Shown: piece by piece, positions 35,638-45,574 of the stretch
How positions within the stretch are numbered: position 1 is the stretch's first letter
How the letters are laid out: each line of letters begins with the position of its first letter
Program-made: the position numbers and the translations under genes
Notes under the pieces: generated by a model
Databases searched by the model: none
Seen by the model: the letters and a program-made list of their open reading frames with translations, nothing else
What the model was told of the DNA's origin: nothing
Assembly (NCBI GenBank): GCA_022842205.1
Contig: JALHQA010000005.1
Location: 190,094-254,093, forward strand
DNA from: Hyphomicrobiales bacterium
GTDB taxonomy: Bacteria > Pseudomonadota > Alphaproteobacteria > Rhizobiales > Methylopilaceae
Length of the DNA stretch: 64,000 nt
Reading direction: 5' to 3'

Positions 35638-36689
35638 CGTGCGCGCATCATGACATAAAGATTCCAAAGCGCCGGCGTTGCACCAAAGCCGCCGGATTTT
35701 GTGACCAGATTCAGCTGGCCCGTTCCGGATAGCTCCGCGGAAGACCATACCACACCCGGAAGTAGTTCAGCTTGGACCTTCAGGGTTGAGATCCCCAGCC
35801 CCAATAGAATGGCCTGCGCGGTTTCGCCACCCGTGACAATCACATTCCGGCACTTTCCAAGCCTTGCGATTACCCCCTCAGCGAAGCGCCGGGCGACGAT
35901 GCCGTGTGCTTCATCATAGGGCCCTTGCGTTAACAGCAGAATCCGGTCCTTTCGCGCGGCTTTTGCCGGCTCCTTGAAGTTGCCGTTAGGTGCCAACTCC
36001 ACGCCGATATCCGGTTTGCGTTGCCGCAGATACTTGACTTGGCGGAGCGTTACCGGATCTCGCGAGCCGATAACGAAGGTCAGAGGACGCTCGTCATCGA
36101 ATTGGACGGGCAGAATGCCTCGATCGGGCAATAGCCCCGCCGCAGCCTTCGCCAGTCCACGTGCGCCCACCAGAAGCGCTCCTTCCTGAATGGCTTTTGC
36201 CGCAGCCCGGCCAAGCTCTTCTTCCGTTGTCGTGCTGGGCGCAACATTACTCTGCTCAAGAGGTCCGAATGCATCTGCAACCGGTATGGGTGAGTCCACC
36301 CCGGCACCGACAACGCAACCGTTCTGGACATAACGGCCGAGATCCGGGATAGCGGGCGCCACCAGAGCCCGTTCGAACCCAAGTGTGCGCATCATTGTTG
36401 CGGTTTCGACTGAAGCGTTCCCCTTGAGACGGGAGTCGATTTTCTTGAAAAACAGAGCATCGCATCCGGCGATAATGTCCAGCGCGGCGCGCACACGAGC
36501 CTCTGCAGTATGGGGTGGAAGCTCTCGAGACCCTGTGGCTACCGCTATGACCTGGAATTCTTCGGGTATATGCCGGTGATCCCCATCGGCTATCATCAAG
36601 GCTATCGTAGGCAATCCACGCGCGGCGAACGGCACCGCGGCGTCAAGCGCGCCGGTGAGATCGTCCGCAATGATGACGACACGTTTCAT
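35634..36689 (-). CDS. Four-carbon acid-sugar kinase (DUF1537)
   Basis: This 351-residue protein has the DUF1537 N-terminal signature IADDLTGALDAAVPFA, KKIDSRLKGN in the middle and a C-terminal VTGGETAQAILLGLG followed by GVVWS. Characterised relatives phosphorylate D-threonate, D-erythronate or related acids. It is shorter than many family members (about 420). Pairing with the PdxA2-like gene fits the known route acid sugar, 4-phosphate, 3-keto 4-phosphate, then dihydroxyacetone phosphate. The ATG at 36689 was chosen because the homologous start MKRVVIIADD begins there. Confidence 0.88.
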   Translation of the reverse strand: MKRVVIIADDLTGALDAAVPFAARGLPTIALMIADGDHRHIPEEFQVIAVATGSRELPPHTAEARVRAALDIIAGCDALFFKKIDSRLKGNASVETATMMRTLGFERALVAPAIPDLGRYVQNGCVVGAGVDSPIPVADAFGPLEQSNVAPSTTTEEELGRAAAKAIQEGALLVGARGLAKAAAGLLPDRGILPVQFDDERPLTFVIGSRDPVTLRQVKYLRQRKPDIGVELAPNGNFKEPAKAARKDRILLLTQGPYDEAHGIVARRFAEGVIARLGKCRNVIVTGGETAQAILLGLGISTLKVQAELLPGVVWSSAELSGTGQLNLVTKSGGFGATPALWNLYVMMRAR

Positions 36690-36694
36690 CCGTG

Positions 36695-37618
36695 TCAGGC
36701 AGCGGATTTCTGCCGCGACTCGAATTCCTCGATCCATCCGATGATCTGCCGGCGCTCGTCGGCGGTGAGTGCCATGAGCGGTGGACGCACGCGGAGCCAT
36801 CCGTTTTGACCTGTCTTGCGAGCAAGCAAAGCCTTAAGGGCGGAAATTTGCGGCAACCGCGAGCCGATGGCTCGGATCTCGATGCAGCGGGCCTGAGCGG
36901 CGTCGACCTCGGCCTTGCGTGCCGGGTCCGCAAAGTGATCGAAAATGAAGCGCAGATCGACTGACGTGAGATTCGACGTAGCCGTAATGCATCCTGCGGC
37001 GCCATGCGGCAACGCCGGCAACAGATAAGGGTCGGCTCCAACGAGAATGGAAAGGTATGGAAATGCCTTGATAATCCGATTGATGTGATCGTGGTCTCCG
37101 CTCGAATCCTTGACCCCGACAATCGTTTCCGGGAATCGTTCGGCCAGCTTCTCGATGACGCCGAACGGTATCGGAATCTGTGAGATTGGCGGCACGTGAT
37201 AAAGAACCACCTTGAGACGCGGATCATTCACCTGCTCGATAATCCACGAGTAAGCCTGGACAAGGCCATCATCCGGAACGTTCTTGAAATAGAACGGAGG
37301 CAGCAGAACAACCGTTTCGACACCTACGGACAGCGCGTGCTTTGTCAGCTCGACGCTTTCAGGCAAGGCGCATACACCGGTACCCGGCAAAATCTGGTTG
37401 CCATGAAGCCCTTCGTCGAGCACGGATTCCAGAATCGCTTTGCGTTCTTCGGTCGAGAAGTGGTTGGCCTCGCCTGTGGTCCCAAGAAGCGCTATGCCGT
37501 GACAGCCTTCCGAAATCAGGTTCCGGCAGTGGCTCCCCAAGAGAGGAAGATCCGGCGATAGATCTTGCCGCACAGGAGTCAGGGCAGCCGAGAAAACTCC
37601 ACGGGGTTGTGCACTCAT
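36695..37618 (-). CDS. DapA-family aldolase/lyase
   Basis: This 307-residue TIM-barrel protein has the family Schiff-base lysine (Lys170 in GVKDSSG), the catalytic tyrosine (Tyr140 in LYHVPP) and the [10 protein letters not shown] block. Dihydrodipicolinate synthase, N-acetylneuraminate lyase and several 2-keto-3-deoxy acid aldolases share these residues. The context points to cleavage or dehydration of a sugar-acid intermediate rather than lysine synthesis. It overlaps pdxA2 by 4 bp. Confidence 0.88.
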   Translation of the reverse strand: MSAQPRGVFSAALTPVRQDLSPDLPLLGSHCRNLISEGCHGIALLGTTGEANHFSTEERKAILESVLDEGLHGNQILPGTGVCALPESVELTKHALSVGVETVVLLPPFYFKNVPDDGLVQAYSWIIEQVNDPRLKVVLYHVPPISQIPIPFGVIEKLAERFPETIVGVKDSSGDHDHINRIIKAFPYLSILVGADPYLLPALPHGAAGCITATSNLTSVDLRFIFDHFADPARKAEVDAAQARCIEIRAIGSRLPQISALKALLARKTGQNGWLRVRPPLMALTADERRQIIGWIEEFESRQKSAA

Positions 37619-38622
37619 TGGATGATCTCCGCTGTATGTATGTCTCTAGGTGCGTCCGCCAGGCGAAGCGCATAGTCGATTGCCGTAATCATGTTGCCAT
37701 GATTGGCGCGACCGGTTCCGGCGATATCAAAAGCCGTGCCGTGATCGACAGACGTGCGGTCAATCGGCAGCCCGAGCGACACATTGACGGCAGTGTCGAA
37801 CGCTACAAGCTTCATCGGGATATGACCCTGATCGTGATACTGAGCCACGACGAGATCGAAAGCGCCCTCATGAGCTCGATAGAAAACGGTATCGGCGGAG
37901 ATAGGGCCATACGCGTCGATGCCTTCCGCTCGGGCGGCTGCCACTGCCGGCTCGATGTTGCGCGTGTCCTCGTCGCCGAAAAGCCCGTTCTCCCCGCAAT
38001 GCGGATTTAACCCAGCGACGGCGATGCGCGGCGCGCCAAGGCCAAGCCGTTTCAAGTGTTTGTTGCCGGCGCGGATCGTCGCCAGAACGCGATCCGGCGT
38101 GACGCGATCGATCGCTCCGGCAAGCGAGATATGGGTCGAAACATGAATGGCTTTCAGCCGTTCAGAGGCGAGCAGCATGAAAGAGGAGGGCGCCTTTGTC
38201 AGCGCGGCAAGCATTCCTGTATGGCCATCGTAATGATGCCCAGCGAGATTCAGCGCCTCTTTGTTGATCGGTGCGGTGACAATTCCTGCGGTCTCGCCCT
38301 TCAGCGTCAGCGAAACCGCGCGTGCGATGAAGCGGAAGCTGGCTTCGCCCGCGGCGGGATCGACCTTGCCATAGGGGATAGGTAGGCCGGGAACATCGAT
38401 GTGTTCGACTGCAAGTCCGTTGCCAGCTTCGCTGCGTCGGCGGAATGCCAGATCGACCCCCGTGACCTTACGCGCACGCTCAAGATCCTCGAGCGATCCG
38501 ATAACCAGAACACGCATGCGCTTGCGCGGGTCCAGCTCCGCGGCAGCTTTGACGATCACTTCCGGGCCGACGCCAGCCGGGTCGCCCATTGTAATAGCGA
38601 CAGGGAGATCCTCTGCCGTCAT
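37615..38622 (-). CDS. pdxA2: PdxA2-like 4-phospho-acid-sugar dehydrogenase
   Basis: This 335-residue protein is of the PdxA family: [13 protein letters not shown] at the N terminus, metal-binding histidines in [19 protein letters not shown] and [12 protein letters not shown], and [10 protein letters not shown] near the end. In catabolic clusters with DUF1537 kinases the PdxA2 form oxidises D-threonate or erythronate 4-phosphate, followed by decarboxylation to dihydroxyacetone phosphate. Vitamin B6 synthesis is the alternative but no other pdx gene is near. ATGA overlaps at both ends. Confidence 0.85.
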   Translation of the reverse strand: MTAEDLPVAITMGDPAGVGPEVIVKAAAELDPRKRMRVLVIGSLEDLERARKVTGVDLAFRRRSEAGNGLAVEHIDVPGLPIPYGKVDPAAGEASFRFIARAVSLTLKGETAGIVTAPINKEALNLAGHHYDGHTGMLAALTKAPSSFMLLASERLKAIHVSTHISLAGAIDRVTPDRVLATIRAGNKHLKRLGLGAPRIAVAGLNPHCGENGLFGDEDTRNIEPAVAAARAEGIDAYGPISADTVFYRAHEGAFDLVVAQYHDQGHIPMKLVAFDTAVNVSLGLPIDRTSVDHGTAFDIAGTGRANHGNMITAIDYALRLADAPRDIHTAEIIQ

Positions 38623-39596
38623 TGGGGCGCTCCGGCAGGCGCAGGCCGCACCAGAAGCTCTGGTCGAATCCGATTGTGCAGGACGGCATCAATCACAGTC
38701 TCGGCGACCAGAACGGACATTGCCCGCATCGCATCGAGCGTGACGCCGGCGACATGAGGCGTGAAGATCGTATTCGCCTGCTGCCAAAGCCGGTTTGCGG
38801 GATCCGGCGGCTCCGTCGCGAAGCTGTCGAGGCCTGCACCGGCAATGCGGCCTGATTCAAGGGCTGCGACAAGCGCCGGTTCGTCGACGATTTCGCCTCG
38901 TGCTGTGTTGATAAGCACGGCCGTTGGCTTCATCGCTTGGAATTCCTTGGCGCCGATCAATCCCCGCGTCTCGGGCGTCAGTGGACAGTGCAAGCTGATA
39001 AAGTCTGAACGTGTCAGGAGGCGGCCTAGATCGCGTACTGGCTCTACGACCCCAAAAGCGTCGGCTGGTGCATGAGGATCGTACGCCAGGACATGCATAC
39101 CGATTGCCTGAGCCATTGCAGAGACAAGACGCGCGATATGGCCAAATCCGACAAGGCCGAGCGTCTGCCCCCGCAGCTCGCGCCCGCGATAGAGCTTCTT
39201 GTCCCAGATCCCCGCGCGAATGTGCCGGTCCTGGTTCTGAAAATCCTTCGCCAGTGTGAGAATAAGGCCGAGGGTATGCTCCGCAACCGAATGAGCATTG
39301 GTCCCGGCGGCAATAGTGACGGGTATGGACAGTCGTGCTGCGGCAGCAACATCAATGTCGTTGGTTCCGACGCCATGCTTCGAAATAACTTTCAGGCGGC
39401 TCGATGCGGTCATCATCTCTTCGTCGACCAGATCGATCAGCCGGACGATAGCGGCATCGGCATCCTGTAGGGCTGCGATGGCGTCTTGGTGTGACGGATA
39501 GGGATCCGTCGCGCGCACACTTGCGCCCGATCTCTCAAGGAGGAGAACCCCTTCTTCGGCAATCGCCCCACCCAGACATGTGACCACAAAACTCAC
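38619..39596 (-). CDS. D-2-hydroxyacid dehydrogenase
   Basis: This 325-residue dehydrogenase has the NAD loop [10 protein letters not shown] and the catalytic Arg/Glu/His set in [11 protein letters not shown], the DSFATEPP loop and TPHVAG. It resembles phosphoglycerate dehydrogenase without the ACT domain. I start it at a GTG (39596) with GAAGGA seven bases upstream, because the family N terminus (SFVVTCLGG) begins there; an ATG at 39662 is also in frame. It is the first gene of the minus-strand operon. Confidence 0.85.
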   Translation of the reverse strand: MSFVVTCLGGAIAEEGVLLLERSGASVRATDPYPSHQDAIAALQDADAAIVRLIDLVDEEMMTASSRLKVISKHGVGTNDIDVAAAARLSIPVTIAAGTNAHSVAEHTLGLILTLAKDFQNQDRHIRAGIWDKKLYRGRELRGQTLGLVGFGHIARLVSAMAQAIGMHVLAYDPHAPADAFGVVEPVRDLGRLLTRSDFISLHCPLTPETRGLIGAKEFQAMKPTAVLINTARGEIVDEPALVAALESGRIAGAGLDSFATEPPDPANRLWQQANTIFTPHVAGVTLDAMRAMSVLVAETVIDAVLHNRIRPELLVRPAPAGAPQ

Positions 39597-39702
39597 AATC
39601 GATCCTTCAACGGGCGCTGGGCGCCCTACGAGGTTGTTATCCGAGCATACAAATCTGAACAACTCGAAGCCTACACAGCGTCCTTAGCAAAGAAACCGGC
39701 AT

Positions 39703-39718
39703 AAAAATAGCTATTTTT
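39703..39718. promoter_or_regulatory. Palindrome between divergent acid-sugar operons
   Basis: AAAAATAGCTATTTTT is a perfect 16-bp palindrome lying 107 bp from one operon start and 64 bp from the other. It is a candidate operator for the local FadR-type regulator; function is inferred from position and symmetry only. Confidence 0.45.
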
Positions 39719-39781
39719 GTGATATTGCAAACATCAGACAACCAAGTTATCAAGTTTACATATTTCTGTTGGAGGGGCGTT

Positions 39782-40954
39782 TTGCTGATCGACATGGCCG
39801 ACCGAGGCGCGGGCAGTGACCCCGATGTTCGCCTCGATCTTCGCGTCAGTCTTATATGCCCGCCTGTCGTCGAATTCGGCGCCGGGAGTATTGCGCGTTT
39901 GGCCACGTGGGTCGCGTCAATCGACGTCCGGCGGATTCTCGTAGTGGCCGATGCCTTCAATGCGGCGCGGGTCGACATGCTCGGCCTCGCTTGCGAGCCC
40001 GTTGTGTTCGGGCAGGTGCGTGCGGAGCCCGAAACAAATGATCTCGATGCGCTGCTTGTGATGGCGCGGCTTGCCAAACCGGATCTCATTGTTGGTTTTG
40101 GCGGCGGCAGTGCCATGGATCTTGCCAAGCTTGCTTCCGTCATGGTCGGCACCGAGTTGCGGCTGCCTGATATCGCGGGACTCGGGCGCGCGCCGCCCCG
40201 CAAGGTCCAGCTTGCGCAAGTGCCCACAACGGCGGGAACCGGCAGCGAGGCGGGGATCCGTGCGCTTGTAACCGACGGGGAGACTCGTTCAAAGGTCGCG
40301 GTCGAGAGCATCAATATGCTTGCTGACATCGCCATCATCGACCCAGAACTGACGAGGACTGTCCCGGCGCACATCATGGCTGCGACCGGCGTGGATGCAT
40401 TGGCTCATTGCGTTGAGGCGTTCACCAGCAAGCGTGCGCACCCGCTGATTGACCTCTATGCCCTTGAGGGCATTCGGTTGGGTGGTCGCTACCTCGCGCG
40501 CGCGGTGCAGCATGTCGACGATCTTGAAGCGCGCGCTGCGATGTCCGCTGCATCGTTTTACGGCGGTCTTTGCCTCGGTCCCGTCAATACAACGGCGGGA
40601 CACGCGCTCGCTTATCCGCTCGGCACGCGCTGGGGCATTCCGCATGGTATCGCAAACGCGCTGATCTTTCCGCATACGCTGTCGTTCAATGCGCCGGCCG
40701 CATCCGGTCGGACAGCCGCGATAGCCGCTGCTCTGGGCTTTGGAAATGCCAACACGCAGACGGGGCTGTTCGATGCGGCGCATCAATTCGGCGTGTCACT
40801 CGGAATCGACATGCGTCTGTCGGCGCATGGCGTGGAGAGGGGTGATCTGCCGGCCATGGCGGATAGCGCCATCACGATACGCCGGCTTCTCGACAACAAT
40901 CCGCGCGACATCAGTCGCGACGATATTCTCAGGATCTACGAGGCGGCCTTCTGA
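39782..40954 (+). CDS. Iron-containing alcohol dehydrogenase
   Basis: This roughly 390-residue enzyme has the family nucleotide motif GFGGGSAMDLAK, the TTAGTGSE block and metal ligands in GVDALAHCVEA and GIPHGIANA. It belongs with maleylacetate reductases, 1,3-propanediol dehydrogenases and hydroxyacid-oxoacid transhydrogenases. The start is taken as TTG at 39782, five bases after GGAGGG; ATG at 39794 is the alternative. The Tct genes follow, so it may be cotranscribed with the importer. Confidence 0.82.
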   Translation: MLIDMADRGAGSDPDVRLDLRVSLICPPVVEFGAGSIARLATWVASIDVRRILVVADAFNAARVDMLGLACEPVVFGQVRAEPETNDLDALLVMARLAKPDLIVGFGGGSAMDLAKLASVMVGTELRLPDIAGLGRAPPRKVQLAQVPTTAGTGSEAGIRALVTDGETRSKVAVESINMLADIAIIDPELTRTVPAHIMAATGVDALAHCVEAFTSKRAHPLIDLYALEGIRLGGRYLARAVQHVDDLEARAAMSAASFYGGLCLGPVNTTAGHALAYPLGTRWGIPHGIANALIFPHTLSFNAPAASGRTAAIAAALGFGNANTQTGLFDAAHQFGVSLGIDMRLSAHGVERGDLPAMADSAITIRRLLDNNPRDISRDDILRIYEAAF

Positions 40955-40997
40955 AGCAGCAACGACAATTAAATGTAATAACAAAGGGGAGGAATAA

Positions 40998-41975
40998 ATG
41001 AAAATGAAGCTTATTCTGCTGGCCGCCGCTGCGGCCGTACTCGCGGCGCCAGGTCCGGCGCTGGCATCCGATTATCCCAACAAGCCCGTTAGGGTCATCG
41101 TGCCGTTCCCGGCGGGAGGCGCGGCGGATAATTTCGCCCGTATCGTCGCCGAAAATCTTCAGAACGAACTCAAGCAGCCTTTCGTGGTGGAAAACGTTCC
41201 CGGCGGCGCGAGCATGACCGGTATCGATCAAGTCGTGAAATCGGCGAAGGATGGCTACACCATCGGAAGTGCCTCAACAGGCGGTCTCGCAGTGAATCAG
41301 ACGCTGTTCGCAGGCAAAATTCCTTATGACGTCGCCAAGGATATTCAGCCGCTCGCACTGATGACGATTACGCCAAACATGCTCGTGGTTAATCCGAAGA
41401 GGATTGCTGCTCGTAATCTTCCTGAATTGATCGACTATCTGAAGGCCAATCCCGGCAAGGTGACGTTCGGCTCGGCAGGCATCGGCACAACGCAGCATCT
41501 TGCCGGCGAGCTTCTTCAGCAGATGACCGGAACTACCATGGTCCACATCCCCTACAAGGGTACGACGGCCATGCTGCCGGATCTCATCGGCGGTCAGATT
41601 GATCTCGCATTCGAGAACGTGGCGGCGGTTCTTCCGCATGTGAAGAGCGGCGCCGTGCATCCCATTGCGTCCGCCGAGCCGAAGCGGCCGGAATCGCTGC
41701 CGGATCTGCCGACCGTGGCTGAAACCGTTCCGGGCTTTGCCGCAACGGCTTGGCATGGCTATTTCGCGACGGCCGGAATCCCGGACGATGTGCGCAGCAA
41801 GCTTGCGACGTCCATCCGCGACTTCATGGCCAAGCCGGAGACTGTTGAGCGTTTCAAGAAGCTCGGCGCCATCCCGGTCACTGATTCCACCCCGGAATCC
41901 TTTGCCGCCTTTATCGCGGCCGATGCAAAAAGGTGGAAAGAGGTTGTCGAGAAAGGCAACATCAAACCGCAGTAA
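40998..41975 (+). CDS. tctC: TctC-type (Bug) periplasmic binding protein 1
   Basis: This 325-residue protein has a Sec signal (MKMKLILLAAAAAVLAAPGP then ALASDYP) and Bug-family blocks PVRVIVPFPAGGAADNFAR, YKGTTAMLPDLIGGQIDLAF and LPDLPTVAE. Bug proteins bind carboxylates for the tripartite tricarboxylate transporter encoded just downstream. Ligand unknown; an acid sugar is likely from context. Confidence 0.92.
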   Translation: MKMKLILLAAAAAVLAAPGPALASDYPNKPVRVIVPFPAGGAADNFARIVAENLQNELKQPFVVENVPGGASMTGIDQVVKSAKDGYTIGSASTGGLAVNQTLFAGKIPYDVAKDIQPLALMTITPNMLVVNPKRIAARNLPELIDYLKANPGKVTFGSAGIGTTQHLAGELLQQMTGTTMVHIPYKGTTAMLPDLIGGQIDLAFENVAAVLPHVKSGAVHPIASAEPKRPESLPDLPTVAETVPGFAATAWHGYFATAGIPDDVRSKLATSIRDFMAKPETVERFKKLGAIPVTDSTPESFAAFIAADAKRWKEVVEKGNIKPQ

Positions 41976-41992
41976 TTTGTGAGGTATGGACG

Positions 41993-42018
41993 GCCGGCGG
42001 GATAAAAAACCCGCCGGC
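41993..42018 (+). terminator. Hairpin between tctC and tctB
   Basis: GCCGGCGGG pairs with CCCGCCGGC around ATAAAAAA. There is no T run; a message-stabilising or partial-termination role after the binding-protein gene is likely. Confidence 0.6.
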
Positions 42019-42047
42019 TGTTTGGCACAGGACGGCAGGGGGCTGGC

Positions 42048-42518
42048 ATGTTGGGGTGGCTTTCTCGACGCAATCTCAAGGATGTGCTGGCAGGACTTCT
42101 ATTTATCGCCATAGCTCTGATTCTTGGCTGGCAGGCAAGCCTGCTGCCCTTTGGCACCGCAATGCGGATGGATGCAGGATATTTTCCGCTAGTTCTATCC
42201 AGTCTGCTTGGACTCCTTGGTGTAGCCAACCTCATCAAGGGGCTGGTGCAGGAGAATGACGGCACGGCCATCGGGTTCAAGCTGGTTGCGTTGGCGCCGA
42301 TCGTGGTCGGTACGATGTTCTTCGCGTTGACAGTCCGTGGCCTGGGCCTTGGTCCGACGACCTTCGTAACGGCGTTCGTATCAGCGTTCGCAAGCCGTTA
42401 TTTCCGTCCGCTCGTCGCTCTCGGCCTGGCGGGTTTGCTCAGTGTCTTCTGCGTCGTCGTCTTTGTGTACGGACTCGGAGTTCCTCTTCCGGTCTTCGGA
42501 CCATGGCTGGGGAACTAA
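42048..42518 (+). CDS. tctB: TctB small membrane subunit
   Basis: This 156-residue protein has four hydrophobic segments, the usual TctB layout, and the FGTAMRMDAGYFPLVLS block seen after the first helix. It works with TctA in the inner membrane. Confidence 0.85.
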   Translation: MLGWLSRRNLKDVLAGLLFIAIALILGWQASLLPFGTAMRMDAGYFPLVLSSLLGLLGVANLIKGLVQENDGTAIGFKLVALAPIVVGTMFFALTVRGLGLGPTTFVTAFVSAFASRYFRPLVALGLAGLLSVFCVVVFVYGLGVPLPVFGPWLGN

Positions 42519-42521
42519 CGC

Positions 42522-44021
42522 ATGGATCTGCTCGACAACCTTGCGCTCGGGTTCTCGACCGCTCTTGGTTTCCAGAATGTGCTTTACTGCTTCGTCGGCG
42601 TTCTGCTCGGAACGTTGATCGGCGTTCTTCCCGGGCTCGGCCCGGTCGCGACGATCGCGATGCTGCTGCCGATCACATTTGGCCTGGAACCGGTTTCCGC
42701 AGTCATCATGCTGGCGGGTATCTATTATGGCGCCCAGTACGGCGGATCGACCACCGCGATCCTCATCAATCTGCCGGGTGAGAGCTCGTCCGTCGTAACC
42801 ACGCTCGATGGGCATCAGATGGCGAAGCAGGGCAGGGCCGGCGCGGCCTTGGTGACGGCCGCTGTCGGTTCGTTCTTTGCCGGATCGGTGGCGATCATCG
42901 TGCTGGCTCTGTTCGCTCCTCCTCTGGCGCGCTTCGCGCTGGAGTTCGGCCCGCCGGAGTATTTCGCCCTCATGGTGCTCGGTCTGATCGCCTCGGTGGC
43001 GCTGGCCTCCGGAGCGATTATCAAGGCGCTGGCGATGGTAGTCCTCGGGCTGCTACTCGGTCTGATCGGCCGTGATCTGAACACCGCGCTTCCCCGCATG
43101 ACGTTCGATCTCATGGCGATGATCGACGGCTTGCAGTTCGTCGCGATCGCGATGGGCGTGTTCGGTCTAGGGGAGATTATCCGCAATCTCGACAGCGAAC
43201 AGCTGTCCCGCGGCACCGTCGCGAAAGTCGGCAGACTGATGCTGACGCGCGAGGAAGCGCGCGCGATCGTAAAGCCTATCCTGCGCGGAACAGTCCTCGG
43301 ATCCATACTGGGCATCCTACCCGGAGGGGGCGCGCTTCTGGCCTCGTTCGGCGCCTACACGGTCGAGAAGAAAGTGAGCGCCACGCCGGAGCGTTTCGGT
43401 AAGGGTGCGATTGAAGGCGTCGCTGCGCCGGAGTCCGCGAACAATGCGGGGGCACAATCCAGCTTCATACCGATGCTGACCCTGGGCATTCCGCCGAATC
43501 CGGTGATGGCGCTGCTCGCCGGTGCGTTGATTCTGCACGGCATCCAGCCCGGCCCGAATGTCATCAGCGAGCAACCAACGCTGTTCTGGGGCCTGATTGC
43601 ATCGATGTGGATCGGCAATCTGATGCTGCTGATCCTCAACTTGCCGCTGGTCGGTATGTGGGTCAGGCTGGCCTCGACACCCTATCATCTGCTCTTTCCA
43701 GTCATCGTTGTCTTCTGCTGCATCGGTGTGCTGAGCGTGAACAACGCGACGTTCGACGTGCTGGTGATGATCGGAGCCGGTGTGATCGGCTACATTCTTC
43801 TCAAGCTCGACTGTGAACCGGCACCCCTTTTGCTCGGCTTTATCCTCGGGCCGATGCTCGAGGAGTATCTGCGCCGCACGCTGCTGATCTCGCGTGGCGA
43901 CCCGAGCGTGTTTTTCACTCGGCCGCTATCAGCAACGCTGCTGGCTTTCGCCGTGCTCTTGCTTGTCCTGATGGTATTGCCGTCCATACGGTCGAGAACA
44001 AACGAGGCGCTCAAGGAATAA
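42522..44021 (+). CDS. tctA: TctA large membrane subunit
   Basis: This 499-residue polytopic protein has the TctA signature blocks LIGVLPGLGPVATIAMLLP, YYGAQYGGSTTAILINLPGE and the second-half equivalent GILPGGGALLASFGAY with GVAAPESANNA. It is the transport channel of the tripartite system. Confidence 0.93.
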   Translation: MDLLDNLALGFSTALGFQNVLYCFVGVLLGTLIGVLPGLGPVATIAMLLPITFGLEPVSAVIMLAGIYYGAQYGGSTTAILINLPGESSSVVTTLDGHQMAKQGRAGAALVTAAVGSFFAGSVAIIVLALFAPPLARFALEFGPPEYFALMVLGLIASVALASGAIIKALAMVVLGLLLGLIGRDLNTALPRMTFDLMAMIDGLQFVAIAMGVFGLGEIIRNLDSEQLSRGTVAKVGRLMLTREEARAIVKPILRGTVLGSILGILPGGGALLASFGAYTVEKKVSATPERFGKGAIEGVAAPESANNAGAQSSFIPMLTLGIPPNPVMALLAGALILHGIQPGPNVISEQPTLFWGLIASMWIGNLMLLILNLPLVGMWVRLASTPYHLLFPVIVVFCCIGVLSVNNATFDVLVMIGAGVIGYILLKLDCEPAPLLLGFILGPMLEEYLRRTLLISRGDPSVFFTRPLSATLLAFAVLLLVLMVLPSIRSRTNEALKE

Positions 44022-44114
44022 GCAGCGCCATGTAGAGATGGCCGCTCGAATGCGGTCTGTTACGGCACCGCTCACAAGGTGCGACCAAGTCTGAAACTCA
44101 GGGGAGGGAAGAGT

Positions 44115-45080
44115 ATGAAAAGAATTATGACCGCGGCGCTGGGCGCTGCGATTATTGCTACGCCCGCTTTCGCCGAGTACCCCGAGCGCGCGATCACGAT
44201 GGTCGTGCCGTTTTCGGCCGGCGGCCCCACCGACACGGTGACCCGCCTTGTGGCCGAGAGCATGAGCAAGGATCTAGGCCAGCAGATCGTGGTCGAGAAC
44301 GTCGGCGGCGCCGGCGGCACGCTCGGCGCCGGCAAGGTGGCGAAGGCCGACGCGGACGGCTACACGCTGCTGCTGCATCATATCGGCATGGCCACGTCCG
44401 CCACGCTCTATCGCAAGCTCGCCTACGATCCGCTGAATGCGTTCGATTATGTCGGCCTCGTCACCGACGTGCCGATGGTCATTGTCGCCCGGCCGAATTT
44501 CGAACCGGCCGACCTCAAGGGTCTGATCGAGTATGTGAAGGCCAACAAGGACAAGGTGAACTACGCCAATGCCGGCATCGGCGCGGCGTCGCATCTGTGC
44601 GGCATGATGTTCATGTCGGCGATCGAGACCAAGCTCACCGCGGTTCCCTACAAGGGCACCGGCCCGGCGCTGACGGATCTGATGGGCGGCCAGGTCGATT
44701 TCATGTGCGACCAGACCACCAACACGACGAACCAGATCAAGGAAAAGAAGATCAAGGCCTACGCCACGACGACGGCCAAGCGTCTCGATGCGCTGCCGGA
44801 TGTACCGACGGCGGGAGAGGGCGGTCTTCCCGGCTTCCAGGTCGGCATCTGGCATGCGGTCTATGCGCCGAAGGGCACGCCGAAGGCGGCTATCGACAAG
44901 CTTTCCGCAGCTCTGCAGAAGGCGCTGAAGGATCCGAACGTGGTCGAGCGCTTTGCCTCGCTCGGCACCGTGCCGGTGACGCAGGAAGAGGCCACTCCGG
45001 CCGCGCTGGAAGCCAAGCTGAAGTCGGAAATTGCACGCTGGAAGCCGGTCATTGAATCGGCCGGCGAATACGCCGACTGA
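44115..45080 (+). CDS. tctC: TctC-type (Bug) periplasmic binding protein 2
   Basis: This 321-residue binding protein has a Sec signal (to ATPAFAE) and Bug blocks ITMVVPFSAGGPTDTVTR and VPYKGTGPALTDLMGGQVDF. It is only distantly similar to the protein at 40998, so one transporter may serve two ligands. The ATG at 44115 with GGGAGGGAAGAG upstream was preferred over 44079. Confidence 0.9.
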   Translation: MKRIMTAALGAAIIATPAFAEYPERAITMVVPFSAGGPTDTVTRLVAESMSKDLGQQIVVENVGGAGGTLGAGKVAKADADGYTLLLHHIGMATSATLYRKLAYDPLNAFDYVGLVTDVPMVIVARPNFEPADLKGLIEYVKANKDKVNYANAGIGAASHLCGMMFMSAIETKLTAVPYKGTGPALTDLMGGQVDFMCDQTTNTTNQIKEKKIKAYATTTAKRLDALPDVPTAGEGGLPGFQVGIWHAVYAPKGTPKAAIDKLSAALQKALKDPNVVERFASLGTVPVTQEEATPAALEAKLKSEIARWKPVIESAGEYAD

Positions 45081-45086
45081 ACTACG

Positions 45087-45122
45087 AACAAGGCGGCCCG
45101 CGATCTCGCGGGCCGTCTTGTT
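45087..45122 (+). terminator. Terminator after the Tct operon
   Basis: A 17-bp stem (AACAAGGCGGCCCGCGA with TCGCGGGCCGTCTTGTT, one wobble) with a 2-base loop; a TTGTTGGGGG follows rather than a T run. Confidence 0.7.
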
Positions 45123-45139
45123 GGGGGTCGCCGGTATTC

Positions 45140-45375
45140 TTTCCCTGTTTGAGAGTTAGAAATTCCCTGTTGTGAGCTCCCCGTGGCCTTCATTTTTGGT
45201 AGCTAACCCGCTGCAAAGAAATCCGTTTACGGCCTCAACGCATCGAATTTCGGGGAAAAGAAGACCAAAATTCCCTGTTTGACCACCAGAAACAGGGAGA
45301 CAGGGCCGCGCCTGACTGCGTGCTCCGCCACATAACTTTTTGATCTAAAGTGCAAAATCGGTTTTTGGAGTGAAC
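45140..45375. repeat. Degenerate CCCTGTT-type intergenic repeat, copy 2
   Basis: TTCCCTGTTT occurs near 45142, 45171 and 45270, AACAGGGAGACAGGG at 45290, and a TGCTCCGCCACATAACTTTT block follows, as in copy 1 at 18697-18920. The rest of the gap to 45574 holds nothing I recognise. Confidence 0.5.
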
Positions 45376-45574
45376 AAGTCGCCAGCCTCTCCAATGGGGG
45401 CCCATAGCGACCCTCCGGGCGCCGATTCTCCAGACCAGGTGACCCCACTACGGTTGTGCCGATTTTTGCTGCGAAACGATGCGCGACGCCGGCAATCGGT
45501 GCGCTCCGCACCTGAAGTTACTCCGGCTTCGCCAGCGCCATTGACCTGCGGACGGAGGCTTCGCCGTGAGCACC

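Noticed and set aside
36695..37618. Housekeeping dapA for lysine synthesis
   Set aside because: It is embedded by short gaps and overlaps in the acid-sugar operon, and family membership alone does not set the substrate.
37615..38622. Vitamin B6 synthesis gene pdxA
   Set aside because: The neighbouring DUF1537 kinase and the absence of other pdx genes favour the catabolic PdxA2 role.
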